A DNA stretch of 64,000 bases. Source: Olivibacter oleidegradans (GTDB taxonomy: Bacteria; Bacteroidota; Bacteroidia; Sphingobacteriales; Sphingobacteriaceae). Numbering within the stretch: the stretch's first letter is position 1; each line of letters starts with the position of its first letter. Below the pieces are notes generated by a model. The model worked only from the letters and a program-made list of their open reading frames with translations, searched no databases and was not told where the DNA came from. This document shows, piece after piece, positions 43,801 to 52,100 of the stretch. The translations under genes were made by a program, and so were the position numbers. Location of the stretch: positions 310,001 through 374,000 of the forward strand of contig NZ_JBHLWO010000002.1 of the NCBI RefSeq assembly GCF_042432805.1, given 5' to 3'.

Positions 43801-45129
43801 TTTAGAGGCAGATATAAAGACTTCTTCATCCATCTCGGACTGCGTTAGCCTGTTGACGGATTTGCGTAGTCCCAGATGGTGCATGGTCGCTTCCACGACA
43901 ATAACGGCGCCGTCTACAATAAGACCAAAATCAATTGCCCCCAGGCTCATCAGGTTCGCACTGACGCCGAAAACGTTCATCATACCCAGGGCAAAAAGCA
44001 TTGCCAGGGGAATAGCCGATGCGACGATAAGGCCCGCGCGAAGATTGCCCAGAAACAACACCAGTACAAAAATTACGATCAGTGCGCCTTCAATAAGGTT
44101 TTTTTCCACGGTACTGATCGCCCGCCCCACTAGGTCTGTACGGTCCAGGTAAGGCTCTATCGTGATATCATCCGGCAGGGATTGCTGGATGGTGGGCAGT
44201 TTTTCCTTAATACGTTTTACTACTTCATTACTGTTCTCGCCTTTCAGCATCATTACCACTCCTCCAACGGCATCCACTTCGCCATTGTAGGTCAAAGCAC
44301 CGTAGCGCACGGCATTGCCGAACCTTACCTCCGCCACATCATTGATATAAATCGGCGATGCACCCGTGTTTTTTACAACTATTTTTTTTATATCCGCTAA
44401 AGAAGTTACCAGGCCGATACCGCGGATAAAATAGGCGTTGGGCTTTTTATCAATATAGGCACCGCCTGTATTCTGGTTGTTTTTTTGCAATGCCGTGAAA
44501 ATGTCGGGAATACTTACGTCCATGGCCCGCAACCTATCGGGATTAACGGCCACTTCGTATTGCTTCAATTCTCCACCGAAGCTATTTACTTCTGCGATAC
44601 CCGGTGTACCGTACAGCTGACGGGCGACAATCCAGTCCTGCATGGTCCGCAGATCCTTGGCATTATATTTACTTTCACTGCCTTTTTTCGGGTGAATGAT
44701 GTATTGGTAGACTTCTCCCAATCCGGTACTGACCGGGGCCATTTCAGGCGAACCGATACCTTGGGGGATCTGGTCGACAGCCTCGCTGAGCCTTTCGTTG
44801 ATGAGCTGCCGGGCGAAGTAAATATCGACATCCTCCTCAAAAACCACGGTTATTACCGATAGCCCGAAACGGGAAATACTCCTGATTTCTTCAATTTTCG
44901 GAACATTGGCAATACTCTGTTCAATAGGGAAAGTCACAAGCTGTTCCACTTCCTGACCAGCCAATGTGGGGCAGGAGGTGTATATCTGTACCTGATTATT
45001 CGTAATGTCAGGTACTGCATCGATGGGAAGTTTTGTTGCACTCCATGCTCCCCATATAATAAGCAACAAAGTCATTAAACCGATAATGATTTTGTTTTTT
45101 ATGCTGAATTTTATAATACGATCTAACAC
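40810..45129 (-). CDS. czcA-like: CzcA-type metal RND pump fused to a TolC-like outer-membrane channel
   Basis: 1439 residues. The first ~1040 are a heavy-metal RND pump: LPIDAVPDITNNQVQIYT, the proton-relay block DFGLIVDGAVIVVEATMHH (Asp/Asp/Glu near 400-415), and late TM helices (VSLLLIFMLLYFTFHSFKQA). Then comes a hydrophobic stretch with a signal-peptide-like cleavage site (VLGVMGISSVSAQQ, about 1035-1055), followed by about 385 residues of a TolC-like channel (SLDTAIATALESNRQISVN). The fusion suggests that both chains are made together and that signal peptidase frees the channel. It should export Zn, Co, Cd or related ions together with the His-rich adaptor. Confidence 0.93.
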   Translation of the reverse strand: MLDRIIKFSIKNKIIIGLMTLLLIIWGAWSATKLPIDAVPDITNNQVQIYTSCPTLAGQEVEQLVTFPIEQSIANVPKIEEIRSISRFGLSVITVVFEEDVDIYFARQLINERLSEAVDQIPQGIGSPEMAPVSTGLGEVYQYIIHPKKGSESKYNAKDLRTMQDWIVARQLYGTPGIAEVNSFGGELKQYEVAVNPDRLRAMDVSIPDIFTALQKNNQNTGGAYIDKKPNAYFIRGIGLVTSLADIKKIVVKNTGASPIYINDVAEVRFGNAVRYGALTYNGEVDAVGGVVMMLKGENSNEVVKRIKEKLPTIQQSLPDDITIEPYLDRTDLVGRAISTVEKNLIEGALIVIFVLVLFLGNLRAGLIVASAIPLAMLFALGMMNVFGVSANLMSLGAIDFGLIVDGAVIVVEATMHHLGLRKSVNRLTQSEMDEEVFISASKIRTSAAFGEIIILIVYIPILSLVGVEGKMFRPMAQTVGFAIFGALILSLTYIPMMCALFLSKNVEHKKTFSDRMMEKLQRIYQPLLQKAIRVKYIIVGCTVALFAIALFFFSRMGGEFIPQLQEGDYAFHCILPQGSSLNQSIETSMQASRIIKQFDEVKMVVGKTGAAEVPTDPMPPEATDMMIVLKPQDEWKSERSYTELADAMMEKLEVVPGIFFEKNQPIQMRFNELMTGIRQDVAVKIFGENMDTLAAYADEVGEIIQTIPGATSPQIERVGGLPQINVEYDRTRIANYGLTVQDMNDVVSTAFAGKSTGQVYENERRFDLVVRLDSTHRSSIEDVSNLMVPTNREIQIPLSQVATIDYKLGPAQISREAGKRRIVIGFNVAGRDVQSVVEDIQRQLAAKIKLPSGYYFTYGGQFENLQKASARLMIAVPVSLLLIFMLLYFTFHSFKQATLIFTAIPMSAIGGVFALLLRGMPFSISAGIGFIALFGVAVLNGIVLIGTFNQLQKEGMSDILQRVKEGTMTRLRPVLMTATVASLGFLPMAISTGAGAEVQKPLATVVIGGLISATFLTLFVLPLLYIIFNSKVNLKGNFKVKTLPVILIVLGVMGISSVSAQQRVSLDTAIATALESNRQISVNRAEIHSAELNVKTATEIPKTGLFAENEDFRPSDRIGILKIGISQSIAWPGLYAARRNYLKEQLVYAQTNTGVLKTAIKRDVRTAYYQLWYLQDRQDLFKRLDSIYTGLFRATEVRVKAGDVARLDKIAAEAKLRELQALLKQNKKDMVVQQQQLMMLLDRNEWLLPIAAPLEKLDLELSESVQSHALLDLQQQNINIASSNIAVQKNTNRPELSGRFFSQRLWGANDPFTGFSVMASFPLFGAKAYRNKVKTAIAEKEVQEKTLAYQTQLLQTRKSAAMTEIEKNLYLLNFYETSGLKQAEEIINASTLSYRTGEISFAELSQFLSQAIGIRQNYLDVLNSYNQSAIQFNYFNNK

Positions 45130-45322
45130 AATATATTTCGTTCTTTATACGCTTAATTTAAATGTCTGGGTTTTCCTTCCGGGAAGGCAAGTATGGGAAT
45201 ATGTCATGCCGCTGGCTGGTTATACGCAAACTGTTACATGTTACATACTAGCAACGTATGTTGACAACGAGGTACCGAAAACGTTTGGGTGTTTCCTAAC
45301 GGTTAGACAATATTCAATAAAA

Positions 45323-45643
45323 CTAAGCGTTGATCTTTGGTGGTTGCCAGATACTTCCGCGATAATTGGAAAAGAATATAAGGTTACCCGAGAGGACTTT
45401 TTTCCGACTGAAGAACTTTAGAGGGGAGGTTAAATCGGGAAAACCTGAATAAAAAGAATTTATTGAAATGCTGCAACAGGTACACTGACAAAAAGGGGAG
45501 CAGTAATCATCACTGTCCTGATTGTGGCTGTGCGTTTGGAATGATGTGGTGCGCCGTTCTTCACATTCATTGGTAATGTCACTGCACGGCACCGTAAAAA
45601 GTGTCGAGAAATAAAATAATAATATGGTTGCAATCCATTTCAT
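45323..45643 (-). CDS. DUF6660-like exported Cys-rich peptide, copy A
   Basis: 106 residues with a signal peptide (KWIATILLFYFSTLFTVPC). The core has SDDYCSPFCQCTCCSIS and the tail ends in SIWQPPKINA. The Cys cluster and WQPP tail recur in two more genes nearby (45966, 48597). It lies just upstream of the czcA-like pump on the same strand and probably starts that operon. A -7 element TACATTTG lies only 9 bp before the ATG, so the message may be nearly leaderless. The likely role is periplasmic metal binding or sensing. The family name is from memory of small genes beside CzcCBA in this phylum. Confidence 0.65.
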   Translation of the reverse strand: MKWIATILLFYFSTLFTVPCSDITNECEERRTTSFQTHSHNQDSDDYCSPFCQCTCCSISINSFYSGFPDLTSPLKFFSRKKVLSGNLIFFSNYRGSIWQPPKINA

Positions 45644-45651
45644 TCAATGCG

Positions 45652-45659
45652 CAAATGTA
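45652..45659 (-). promoter_or_regulatory. -7 promoter element for the minus-strand metal unit
   Basis: TACATTTG on the minus strand fits TAnnTTTG. Transcription would start a few bases ahead of the ATG at 45643. No good -33 TTG is visible. Confidence 0.4.
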
Positions 45660-45938
45660 TAAAATTTAGGGGAAATTAATTAAAAATTTAGCGTTTTTAG
45701 GATTTACCAGTGTAACATTTTCCTTGGTTTGTCATTTTATATACGCTAGCAACAAAAAAATGGGAGTTCATCAGTTTATCTGAACAACCCTCAATAAAGA
45801 CCTGTTTTTCGGGACCGAAAATTATAACCAATACGGATCATGGGTGTCGATTAGAAGGGAAATACTTTTTTTGTTATAGGATATTCCACTTATATAGGAA
45901 AATACACGACTCTTTTTATTTTTGTAAATTGATTTTTT

Positions 45939-45946
45939 TATGTTTG
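45939..45946 (+). promoter_or_regulatory. -7 promoter element for the plus-strand metal unit
   Basis: TATGTTTG fits TAnnTTTG and lies 20 bp ahead of the ATG at 45966. It and the element at 45652 face away from each other, making 45644-45965 a divergent control region. Confidence 0.4.
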
Positions 45947-45965
45947 CAGTAAATATCTATAGGAA

Positions 45966-46268
45966 ATGAAGTTTGTCGCATATATACTGATCAGTCTCAT
46001 TTTGACGGTGAGTGCGGTTTATGTGGACAATGACAATGTTCCTGTCAATAGTGTAACCAGACATGAACACTCAAAATCGAATCTCGGACACGATAAATGC
46101 GCCTCGCAGTGTAACATTTCAGTTTGTTTTCATTTTATAAATCTTGAGTCCGAGATTCCTGTCTTTGCATCCATTGAAAGTCCTGAAAAGCCACGGCCCT
46201 TCAATGTGCGCTTTGCAAAACTGTTATCTTCTTTAGAAGTCTGGCAACCTCCCAAATCCATCCTTTAA
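45966..46268 (+). CDS. DUF6660-like exported Cys peptide, copy B (diverged)
   Basis: 100 residues with a signal peptide (KFVAYILISLILTVSA). The mature part has EHSKSNLGHDKCASQCNISV then CFHF: three cysteines and three histidines where copies A and C have a tighter Cys cluster. It ends EVWQPPKSIL, the shared tail. It heads the plus-strand unit, with cmoA starting about 170 bp later. The change from a Cys cluster to mixed Cys/His may shift its metal preference. Confidence 0.6.
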   Translation: MKFVAYILISLILTVSAVYVDNDNVPVNSVTRHEHSKSNLGHDKCASQCNISVCFHFINLESEIPVFASIESPEKPRPFNVRFAKLLSSLEVWQPPKSIL

Positions 46269-46436
46269 ACTTTAATTCAGCTCCGGATATCCGATCGATC
46301 GTGTCGTTCAGGTCCGGAATACTATGCTCTGGCCCTTTCGGGAACTTAAGACAACAATGAGGTGTTTTCCTCGATGTCGCTTAAGCTCCGGTAGTGGTCT
46401 CCTAATAACATAACGCATTATTGATAAAGTAATTAA

Positions 46437-47168
46437 ATGGAAAAAGATAAAATTTTTGAAGAAAAAAAACTGGGTGGACAGGATTTCAAATTTGGTGAAA
46501 AGGTCGTACAGGTTTTTGATGATATGGTAAGTCGTTCCGTTCCGTTATATCCGGAAATTCAACGGATGGTCGCGGAGCTGGCTGCTACCTACAGTATGGA
46601 AGGAACCGACATTTACGATATGGGATGCTCTACAGGAACAACTTTTTTGGCACTGGATCCGATTGTGCCGGAATCGGTATCCTTTGTAGGTATCGATAAT
46701 TCCCAGGAGATGTTGGATAAGTGTGAGCAGCGCTTTCGGGAAAAAAACATAAAGCGTATCTATACGCTGAAGTATGCCGATCTCAACGGAACCGTATCCG
46801 TTAGCAATGCATCGATCGTAATTATGTGCCTGACACTGCAATTTGTACGGCCCATGAACAGGCAGCGTATGCTCGAGTCTATTTTTGAGGGAGTGATCCC
46901 GGGAGGATGTGTTTTACTGGTGGAAAAAGTGCTGGCAGAGGACAGTGATTTCAACCGTGATTTTATCGATTTCTATTACCAGATGAAAAGAAGAAACGAT
47001 TATTCTGATCTGGAGATCGCCAGAAAAAGGGAAGCGCTTGAAAATGTGCTGGTTCCCTATAAAACCAGCGAAAACATCGCGATGCTCCGGCAGGTGGGCT
47101 TTTCCCGGTGCGAGATTTTTTTCAAATGGTACAATTTCGTGGGTATAATAGCAAAAAAGGGTATATGA
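46437..47168 (+). CDS. cmoA: Carboxy-S-adenosylmethionine synthase
   Basis: 243 residues aligning along the whole length with E. coli CmoA: VVQVFDDMVSRSVPLYPEIQ, the SAM-binding loop IYDMGCSTGTTFLALDP (about 59-75), VGIDNSQEMLDKCEQRF, LTLQFVRP, and the helix SDLEIARKREALENVLVPYK with the Arg that holds the carboxylate. CmoA converts SAM and prephenate to carboxy-SAM, which CmoB uses on tRNA wobble uridine. No cmoB is in the window, and its neighbours are a membrane methyltransferase and an HD protein inside a metal island. The use of carboxy-SAM here is therefore unclear. Its TGA overlaps the next ATG (ATGA). Confidence 0.85.
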   Translation: MEKDKIFEEKKLGGQDFKFGEKVVQVFDDMVSRSVPLYPEIQRMVAELAATYSMEGTDIYDMGCSTGTTFLALDPIVPESVSFVGIDNSQEMLDKCEQRFREKNIKRIYTLKYADLNGTVSVSNASIVIMCLTLQFVRPMNRQRMLESIFEGVIPGGCVLLVEKVLAEDSDFNRDFIDFYYQMKRRNDYSDLEIARKREALENVLVPYKTSENIAMLRQVGFSRCEIFFKWYNFVGIIAKKGI

Positions 47169-47881
47169 TAGGGATTGGTTCGTTTTTTTTTAAATATAGA
47201 AACGTTGTTTTTATATTTCTCTACCTGACACTGTTCCTGCCTTCTCCTGCGATTGCTGATCCGGTTTCTGAAGGCTGGATCACTGTTGCTGTCGGATTAT
47301 TGATCAGTCTGTGCGGCCAACTGGTCAGGGGCGCTACAATCGGGATGTCCTATATTATCAGAGGGGGAAGGGATGGCCGTGTTTACGCTGAGGGCCTGGT
47401 CACCGAGGGTATTTTTTCCCATGCAAGAAACCCTTTATATATCGGTAACATTTTAATGTTGTTGGGTATGGGGATTCTGGCAAATTCACTGCTGTTTGTG
47501 CTGGTGGTGATGCCCTTTTTCTGTTTTATTTACCAATCGATCGTACTGGCCGAGGAAGCCTTTTTGCGGAATAAGTTCGGGGAAAATTACGACCTCTACT
47601 GTAAGGACACCAATAGGTGGATGCTCCGACTTCAAGGGATCGGGAAGACATTCAGATCAATGCGATTCAATTGGAAGAGGTGGATCGTCAAGGAGTACAA
47701 TACGCTATTCATCTGGCTTACAGCGATGGTCCTGCTGTTTTTTTTCAGGTACCCGGCATTCGTGCCGTCAGGTGAGCATGAGAAACATATGCTGTTAATG
47801 GTTATGGTCGGATGTCTCTCCATCGGTTACGTTTTTGTGCGCTGGAACAAAAAACGGGGACCATGGCGGGACGTAAATTAA
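47165..47881 (+). CDS. Isoprenylcysteine carboxyl methyltransferase (ICMT)-like membrane protein
   Basis: 238 residues from the ATG overlapping the cmoA stop. It has several hydrophobic helices. The ICMT/PEMT core shows GLVTEGIFSHARNPLYIGNI (SAM-contact HARNPLY) and, later, EEAFLRNKFGENYDLYCKDT, the conserved E-E...G..Y..Y..v..R tail. The C-terminal extension adds two more membrane helices. Members methylate small molecules or lipids in the membrane. Coupling to CmoA suggests it might transfer a carboxymethyl or methyl group, which is a hypothesis. Confidence 0.8.
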   Translation: MIGIGSFFFKYRNVVFIFLYLTLFLPSPAIADPVSEGWITVAVGLLISLCGQLVRGATIGMSYIIRGGRDGRVYAEGLVTEGIFSHARNPLYIGNILMLLGMGILANSLLFVLVVMPFFCFIYQSIVLAEEAFLRNKFGENYDLYCKDTNRWMLRLQGIGKTFRSMRFNWKRWIVKEYNTLFIWLTAMVLLFFFRYPAFVPSGEHEKHMLLMVMVGCLSIGYVFVRWNKKRGPWRDVN

Positions 47882-47890
47882 GCTTTGCAA

Positions 47891-48484
47891 ATGGAAACAC
47901 AATTGCTGAGTAAGCTGGAACAATATGTGGTGACATTATTGAGGGGAAATTTGCCGAAAAATATGTTTTACCACAACATCGGTCATACCAGAAACGTCGT
48001 TGCCGGATGTGCAGAGCTGGCTGCTGCCATGACGTTGAGCGAAAAGGAGACAAAAATAATATTGGTTGCAGCATGGCTGCACGATACAGGGTATGTCTCC
48101 GGCTATCGTGACCACGAAAGGTACAGCATAATTTTAGCTAGCGGCCTATTGCAACGAATGGCACTGACCGGAGAAGAAATCAAAGACGTGTGCACCTGCA
48201 TTGAGGCAACACGTATGCCGCAGTCGCCCCAGAGCGAGCTGGAGGAGATTCTGTGCGATGCGGATATGAGGCATCTTTCCCTTCCCGGCTATATCGATGA
48301 CCTCAAACTGTTACGGCTGGAATGGCATGCCATGTTGGGTATGTCTTTCAGTGATAGCGAATGGTATGAGGTAAATCGGAAGTTTCTGAAGGAACATACC
48401 TATTTTACGGACCATGCCCGTCAGGTATGGGAAATGGGGAAAAGAAAGAATGTTGGGAAATTGGATCAGCTATTGTCCCTTTAA
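47891..48484 (+). CDS. HD-domain phosphohydrolase
   Basis: 197 residues from the ATG at 47891 (a TTG at 47885 is less likely). Metal-site residues are in MFYHNIGHTRNVVAG (His/His), AAWLHDTGYVSGYRDHE (the HD pair, near 63) and LCDADMRHLSLPGY. The fold is that of small HD proteins that cut nucleotide or phosphate esters. It is the third gene of the cmoA operon (9 bp after the ICMT-like gene). Substrate unknown. Its stop is followed by about 110 bp before the next peptide gene. Confidence 0.82.
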   Translation: METQLLSKLEQYVVTLLRGNLPKNMFYHNIGHTRNVVAGCAELAAAMTLSEKETKIILVAAWLHDTGYVSGYRDHERYSIILASGLLQRMALTGEEIKDVCTCIEATRMPQSPQSELEEILCDADMRHLSLPGYIDDLKLLRLEWHAMLGMSFSDSEWYEVNRKFLKEHTYFTDHARQVWEMGKRKNVGKLDQLLSL

Positions 48485-48569
48485 ACGGCTACCCCAACTT
48501 TTTGGTTTAATATTTGTTGGAAAGCTGTAAAAAAAATATAGCTATATTTTTTTACCGGTAAAAATTATT

Positions 48570-48577
48570 TAATTTTG
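48570..48577 (+). promoter_or_regulatory. -7 promoter element for the second czc operon
   Basis: TAATTTTG fits TAnnTTTG and lies 19 bp ahead of the ATG at 48597. No clear -33 TTG is seen. Confidence 0.4.
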
Positions 48578-48596
48578 TGGTAGGCTATTGAGTAAA

Positions 48597-48917
48597 ATGA
48601 GAATTGTTTCATTGATCTGTATATTGATTGTTTGTATTCAAAGCGCTTTGCCGTGTTCTGATACCGGTATGGGTATTTCCAAATCCCCGAGTGAGCGTGC
48701 CGATATTTACAGTAATCTCAGCGACAATAGCCACCAGAGCGATGGGTGCGCCCCATTCTGCCAGTGTAGCTGTTGTGCTACCCACCTGATTCAATATCCG
48801 GCAATGGTCTATAACATATTCATCCCCGAAAAAGTTAACGATTATGTCGTATATACTTCCACCGATGCTTTGCAGATTCCCACTGAGGTCTGGCAACCCC
48901 CTCAATTAACTGCCTAA
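48597..48917 (+). CDS. DUF6660-like exported Cys-rich peptide, copy C
   Basis: 106 residues from the ATG at 48597 (a TTG at 48588 is less likely). It has a signal peptide (RIVSLICILIVCIQSALPC), a core SDGCAPFCQCSCCATHL and a tail EVWQPPQLTA. The Cys cluster CxxxCxCxCC is shared exactly in spacing with copy A. It heads the plus-strand pump operon (membrane peptide, czcA, czcB, CDF, ATPase), mirroring copy A on the other strand. Confidence 0.68.
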   Translation: MRIVSLICILIVCIQSALPCSDTGMGISKSPSERADIYSNLSDNSHQSDGCAPFCQCSCCATHLIQYPAMVYNIFIPEKVNDYVVYTSTDALQIPTEVWQPPQLTA

Positions 48918-48998
48918 AATCCCTTTTTAGTTAAACAGAAAATATCCCGTTGGCGGATATTACCGTATTTATTTATTTATTATTTCAATTAGAAGGTA

Positions 48999-49172
48999 AT
49001 GGCTGGTAAGAAACCATACCGGAGAAACGAAATAAGACAGCGCCCTTCGGCCAAATACCAAAAGCCGAAGTGGATGAAGGTTATAAGACTGATCAGCCTT
49101 ATAATAATTTCCCTGCTGACGGCATTTGCCTTGGTAGCGCTTGTCTTACATTTTATCTCGCATCTCAAATAG
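48999..49172 (+). CDS. Small basic single-membrane-segment protein, 57 residues
   Basis: The ATG at 48999 gives a very basic head (AGKKPYRRNEIRQRPSAKYQ) followed by one membrane helix (VIRLISLIIISLLTAFALVA) and a short tail. It ends 4 bp before the pump ATG at 49177, so the two are translationally linked. Similar in build to the peptide at 58864. It may steer or stabilise the RND complex, in the way small membrane peptides bind AcrB, but that is inference. Confidence 0.6.
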   Translation: MAGKKPYRRNEIRQRPSAKYQKPKWMKVIRLISLIIISLLTAFALVALVLHFISHLK

Positions 49173-49176
49173 TTAT

Positions 49177-52100
49177 ATGCTTAATAAAATAATAAAATTC
49201 TCAATAGAGAATAAACTCATAATTGCACTGATGACCCTGGGACTGATATTCTGGGGAGTGTACTCCTTAAAGAGGTTGCCGATCGATGCCACACCCGATA
49301 TAACCAACAATCAGGTCCAGGTTATCACACTGAGCCCATCACTGGCTACACCGGAGGTGGAACGGCTGATCTCCTTTCCAGTCGAACAGACGATGTCAAC
49401 CATTCCGGAAATTGAACAGGTACGTTCGATCTCCCGTTTTGGTCTTTCGGTCGTCACAATCGTATTCCACGATGATGTTGATATTTACTGGGCGCGTCAA
49501 CAGGTAAATGAAAAATTGGTAGAGGCCGCGAATAATATACCGCCTGAGATCGGTAAGCCCGAGATATCTCCCATTTCCACTGGATTGGGGGAAATCTATC
49601 AATATGTTGTCCATGCAAAGCCCGGCTACGAAAAAAAATATGATGCGCGGGAGTTGCGCACCATTCAGGACTGGGTTGTCCGCCGCCAGTTGCTTGGAAC
49701 ACCCGGTGTTGCCGAGGTCAACAGTTTTGGGGGGCTGCTCAAGCAATTCGAAATAGCGCTTGATCCCGATAAACTGAACAGCTATAATTTGAGTATTACC
49801 GATGTCTTCGGCGCTCTGGAGCGTAATAACCAGAATACCGGTGGCGCTTATATCGATAAAAAGCCCAACGCCTATTTTATCAGGAGCGAAGGCCTTGTCG
49901 GCAGCCTGGACGATATCAGAAAAATAGTTGTCAAAAAGCAGGCAGATCAGGTGCCGGTACTTATCGAGGATATCGCTACAGTCCAGCTGGGAAATGCCGT
50001 CCGCTACGGAGCCCTCACCCGTGCAACAAAAAAATCAAAGGGCGAGGCTGTAGGTGGTATCGTGATGATGTTGAAAGGTTCGAACGCAAAGGAAGTTGTT
50101 GCAAGCGTTAAAGAACGTATTGATCGCATTAACAAGACGCTGCCTGAAGGCGTAACGATCGAAGCCTTTCTTGATAGGAGCGCTTTGGTTGACCGGGCGA
50201 TCGGTACCGTTGCCAAGAACCTGATAGAAGGTGCGCTCATTGTTATATTTGTCCTGGTACTTTTCCTGGGCAACCTGCGGGCGGGTATTATCGTTGCCTC
50301 GGTTATTCCACTTTCCATGCTTTTCGCCATCTCCATGATGAACTTATTCGGCGTGAGCGGAAACCTGATGAGCCTAGGGGCGATCGATTTCGGATTGATC
50401 GTCGATGGCGCAGTCATAATTGTCGAGGCGACCATGCACCATCTGGGGTTGTGGAAAGGAAGCAACAGGCTGAACCAATCGGAGATGGATGCTGAAGTCT
50501 ACGAATCGGCATCGAAGATCCGCTCGGCAGCGGCCTTCGGTGAGATCATTATCCTGATCGTATATTTACCGATCCTTGCTCTGGTGGGTATTGAAGGGAA
50601 GATGTTCGGCCCGATGGCACAGACCGTGTCCTTTGCGATACTCGGTGCCTTTCTGTTATCCCTGACCTATGTACCCATGGTATCATCGGTAGTATTGAGT
50701 AAGAAAATCGAACATAAACGCACCTTCTCCGACCGTATGATGGATTTTTTCCATCGTTATTATGAGCCCATATTGAAGCTGGCATTACGGAACAAGGCGA
50801 AGGTCGTACTTTCAGCAGTCGTGCTATTGGCAGTAAGCATTTTTATTTTTTCAAGAATGGGAGGTGAATTTATCCCGACACTCGAAGAAGGAGACTTTGC
50901 CGTGGAAACCCGTTTGTTAACGGGGAGCTCACTGAGCCAGAGTATCGATAAGGTGAACCAGGCCTCTGCCATACTGATCAATAAGTTTCCGGAAGTGGTC
51001 GAGGTGGTTGGGAAAATAGGTGCCGCCGAGATCCCGACCGATCCAATGCCGATGGAGGCGACCGATCTGACCGTGATATTGAAGGATAAAGACGAATGGG
51101 TTTCTGCTGAAGGACGGGAAGATCTGGCCAACAAGATGGCTGAGGCGCTGGAACCTGTTACAGGTGTTACGTTCGGATTTTCGCAGCCCATTCAGCTCCG
51201 GTCCAATGAGCTCATCTCGGGTGTTCGCCAGGATATCGGTATTAAAATTTTCGGTGAAGACCTCGATCAGCTTGCCAGGCTGTCACAGGAAGTTGGGAAA
51301 TTGGCCGGGTCCGTCCAAGGTGCGGCGGACATTTATGTGGAACAGGCAACAGGTCTGCCCCAGATTGTGGTAAAAATCGATCGGGCCCAGCTGGCCCGCT
51401 TCGGAGTTGATGTCCAGGCCGTAAACGAAGCGGTGAACGCCGCCTTTGCCGGTCAGTCTGCCGGTTTGGTCTATGAGGGCGAACGCCGTTTCGATATGGT
51501 TGTACGTCTGGATACCGCTTACAGAAAGGATATCGAAAATGTACGTAATATATATGTATCCTCACCCGATGGTGAACGCATACCCTTATCGCAGTTGGCC
51601 TCTGTTGATTTTCAGGTAGGACCCAACCAGATACAGCGCGAAGATACCAAACGCCGGATTATCGTTGGGCTGAACGTGCGTGGCAGGGATATTGAAAGTG
51701 TGGTTGAAGAAATACAGCAGAAAATCAATCAGCGGATCAAGTTGCCTACGGGATATTACATAACCTACGGTGGCCAATTTGAAAACCTTCAGGCGGCGAG
51801 TAAACGGTTGTCCGTGGCCGTTCCCGGAGCCCTACTGCTGATCCTGACCTTGCTGTACTTTACATTCGGTTCTGTAAAACAATCCCTTTTGATCTTTACA
51901 GCAATACCGATGGCTGCTATAGGCGGTGTTTTTGCACTTCTGCTACGCGGAATGCCCTTTAGCATTTCCGCTGGTGTTGGTTTCATCGCATTATTTGGTG
52001 TTGCTGTTTTAAATGGTATTGTGCTCATTACTGAGTTCAACCGTCTTAAGAATGATGGGATCGAGGACCTGAATGAAATTATCCTCAAGGCTACCTCCGT

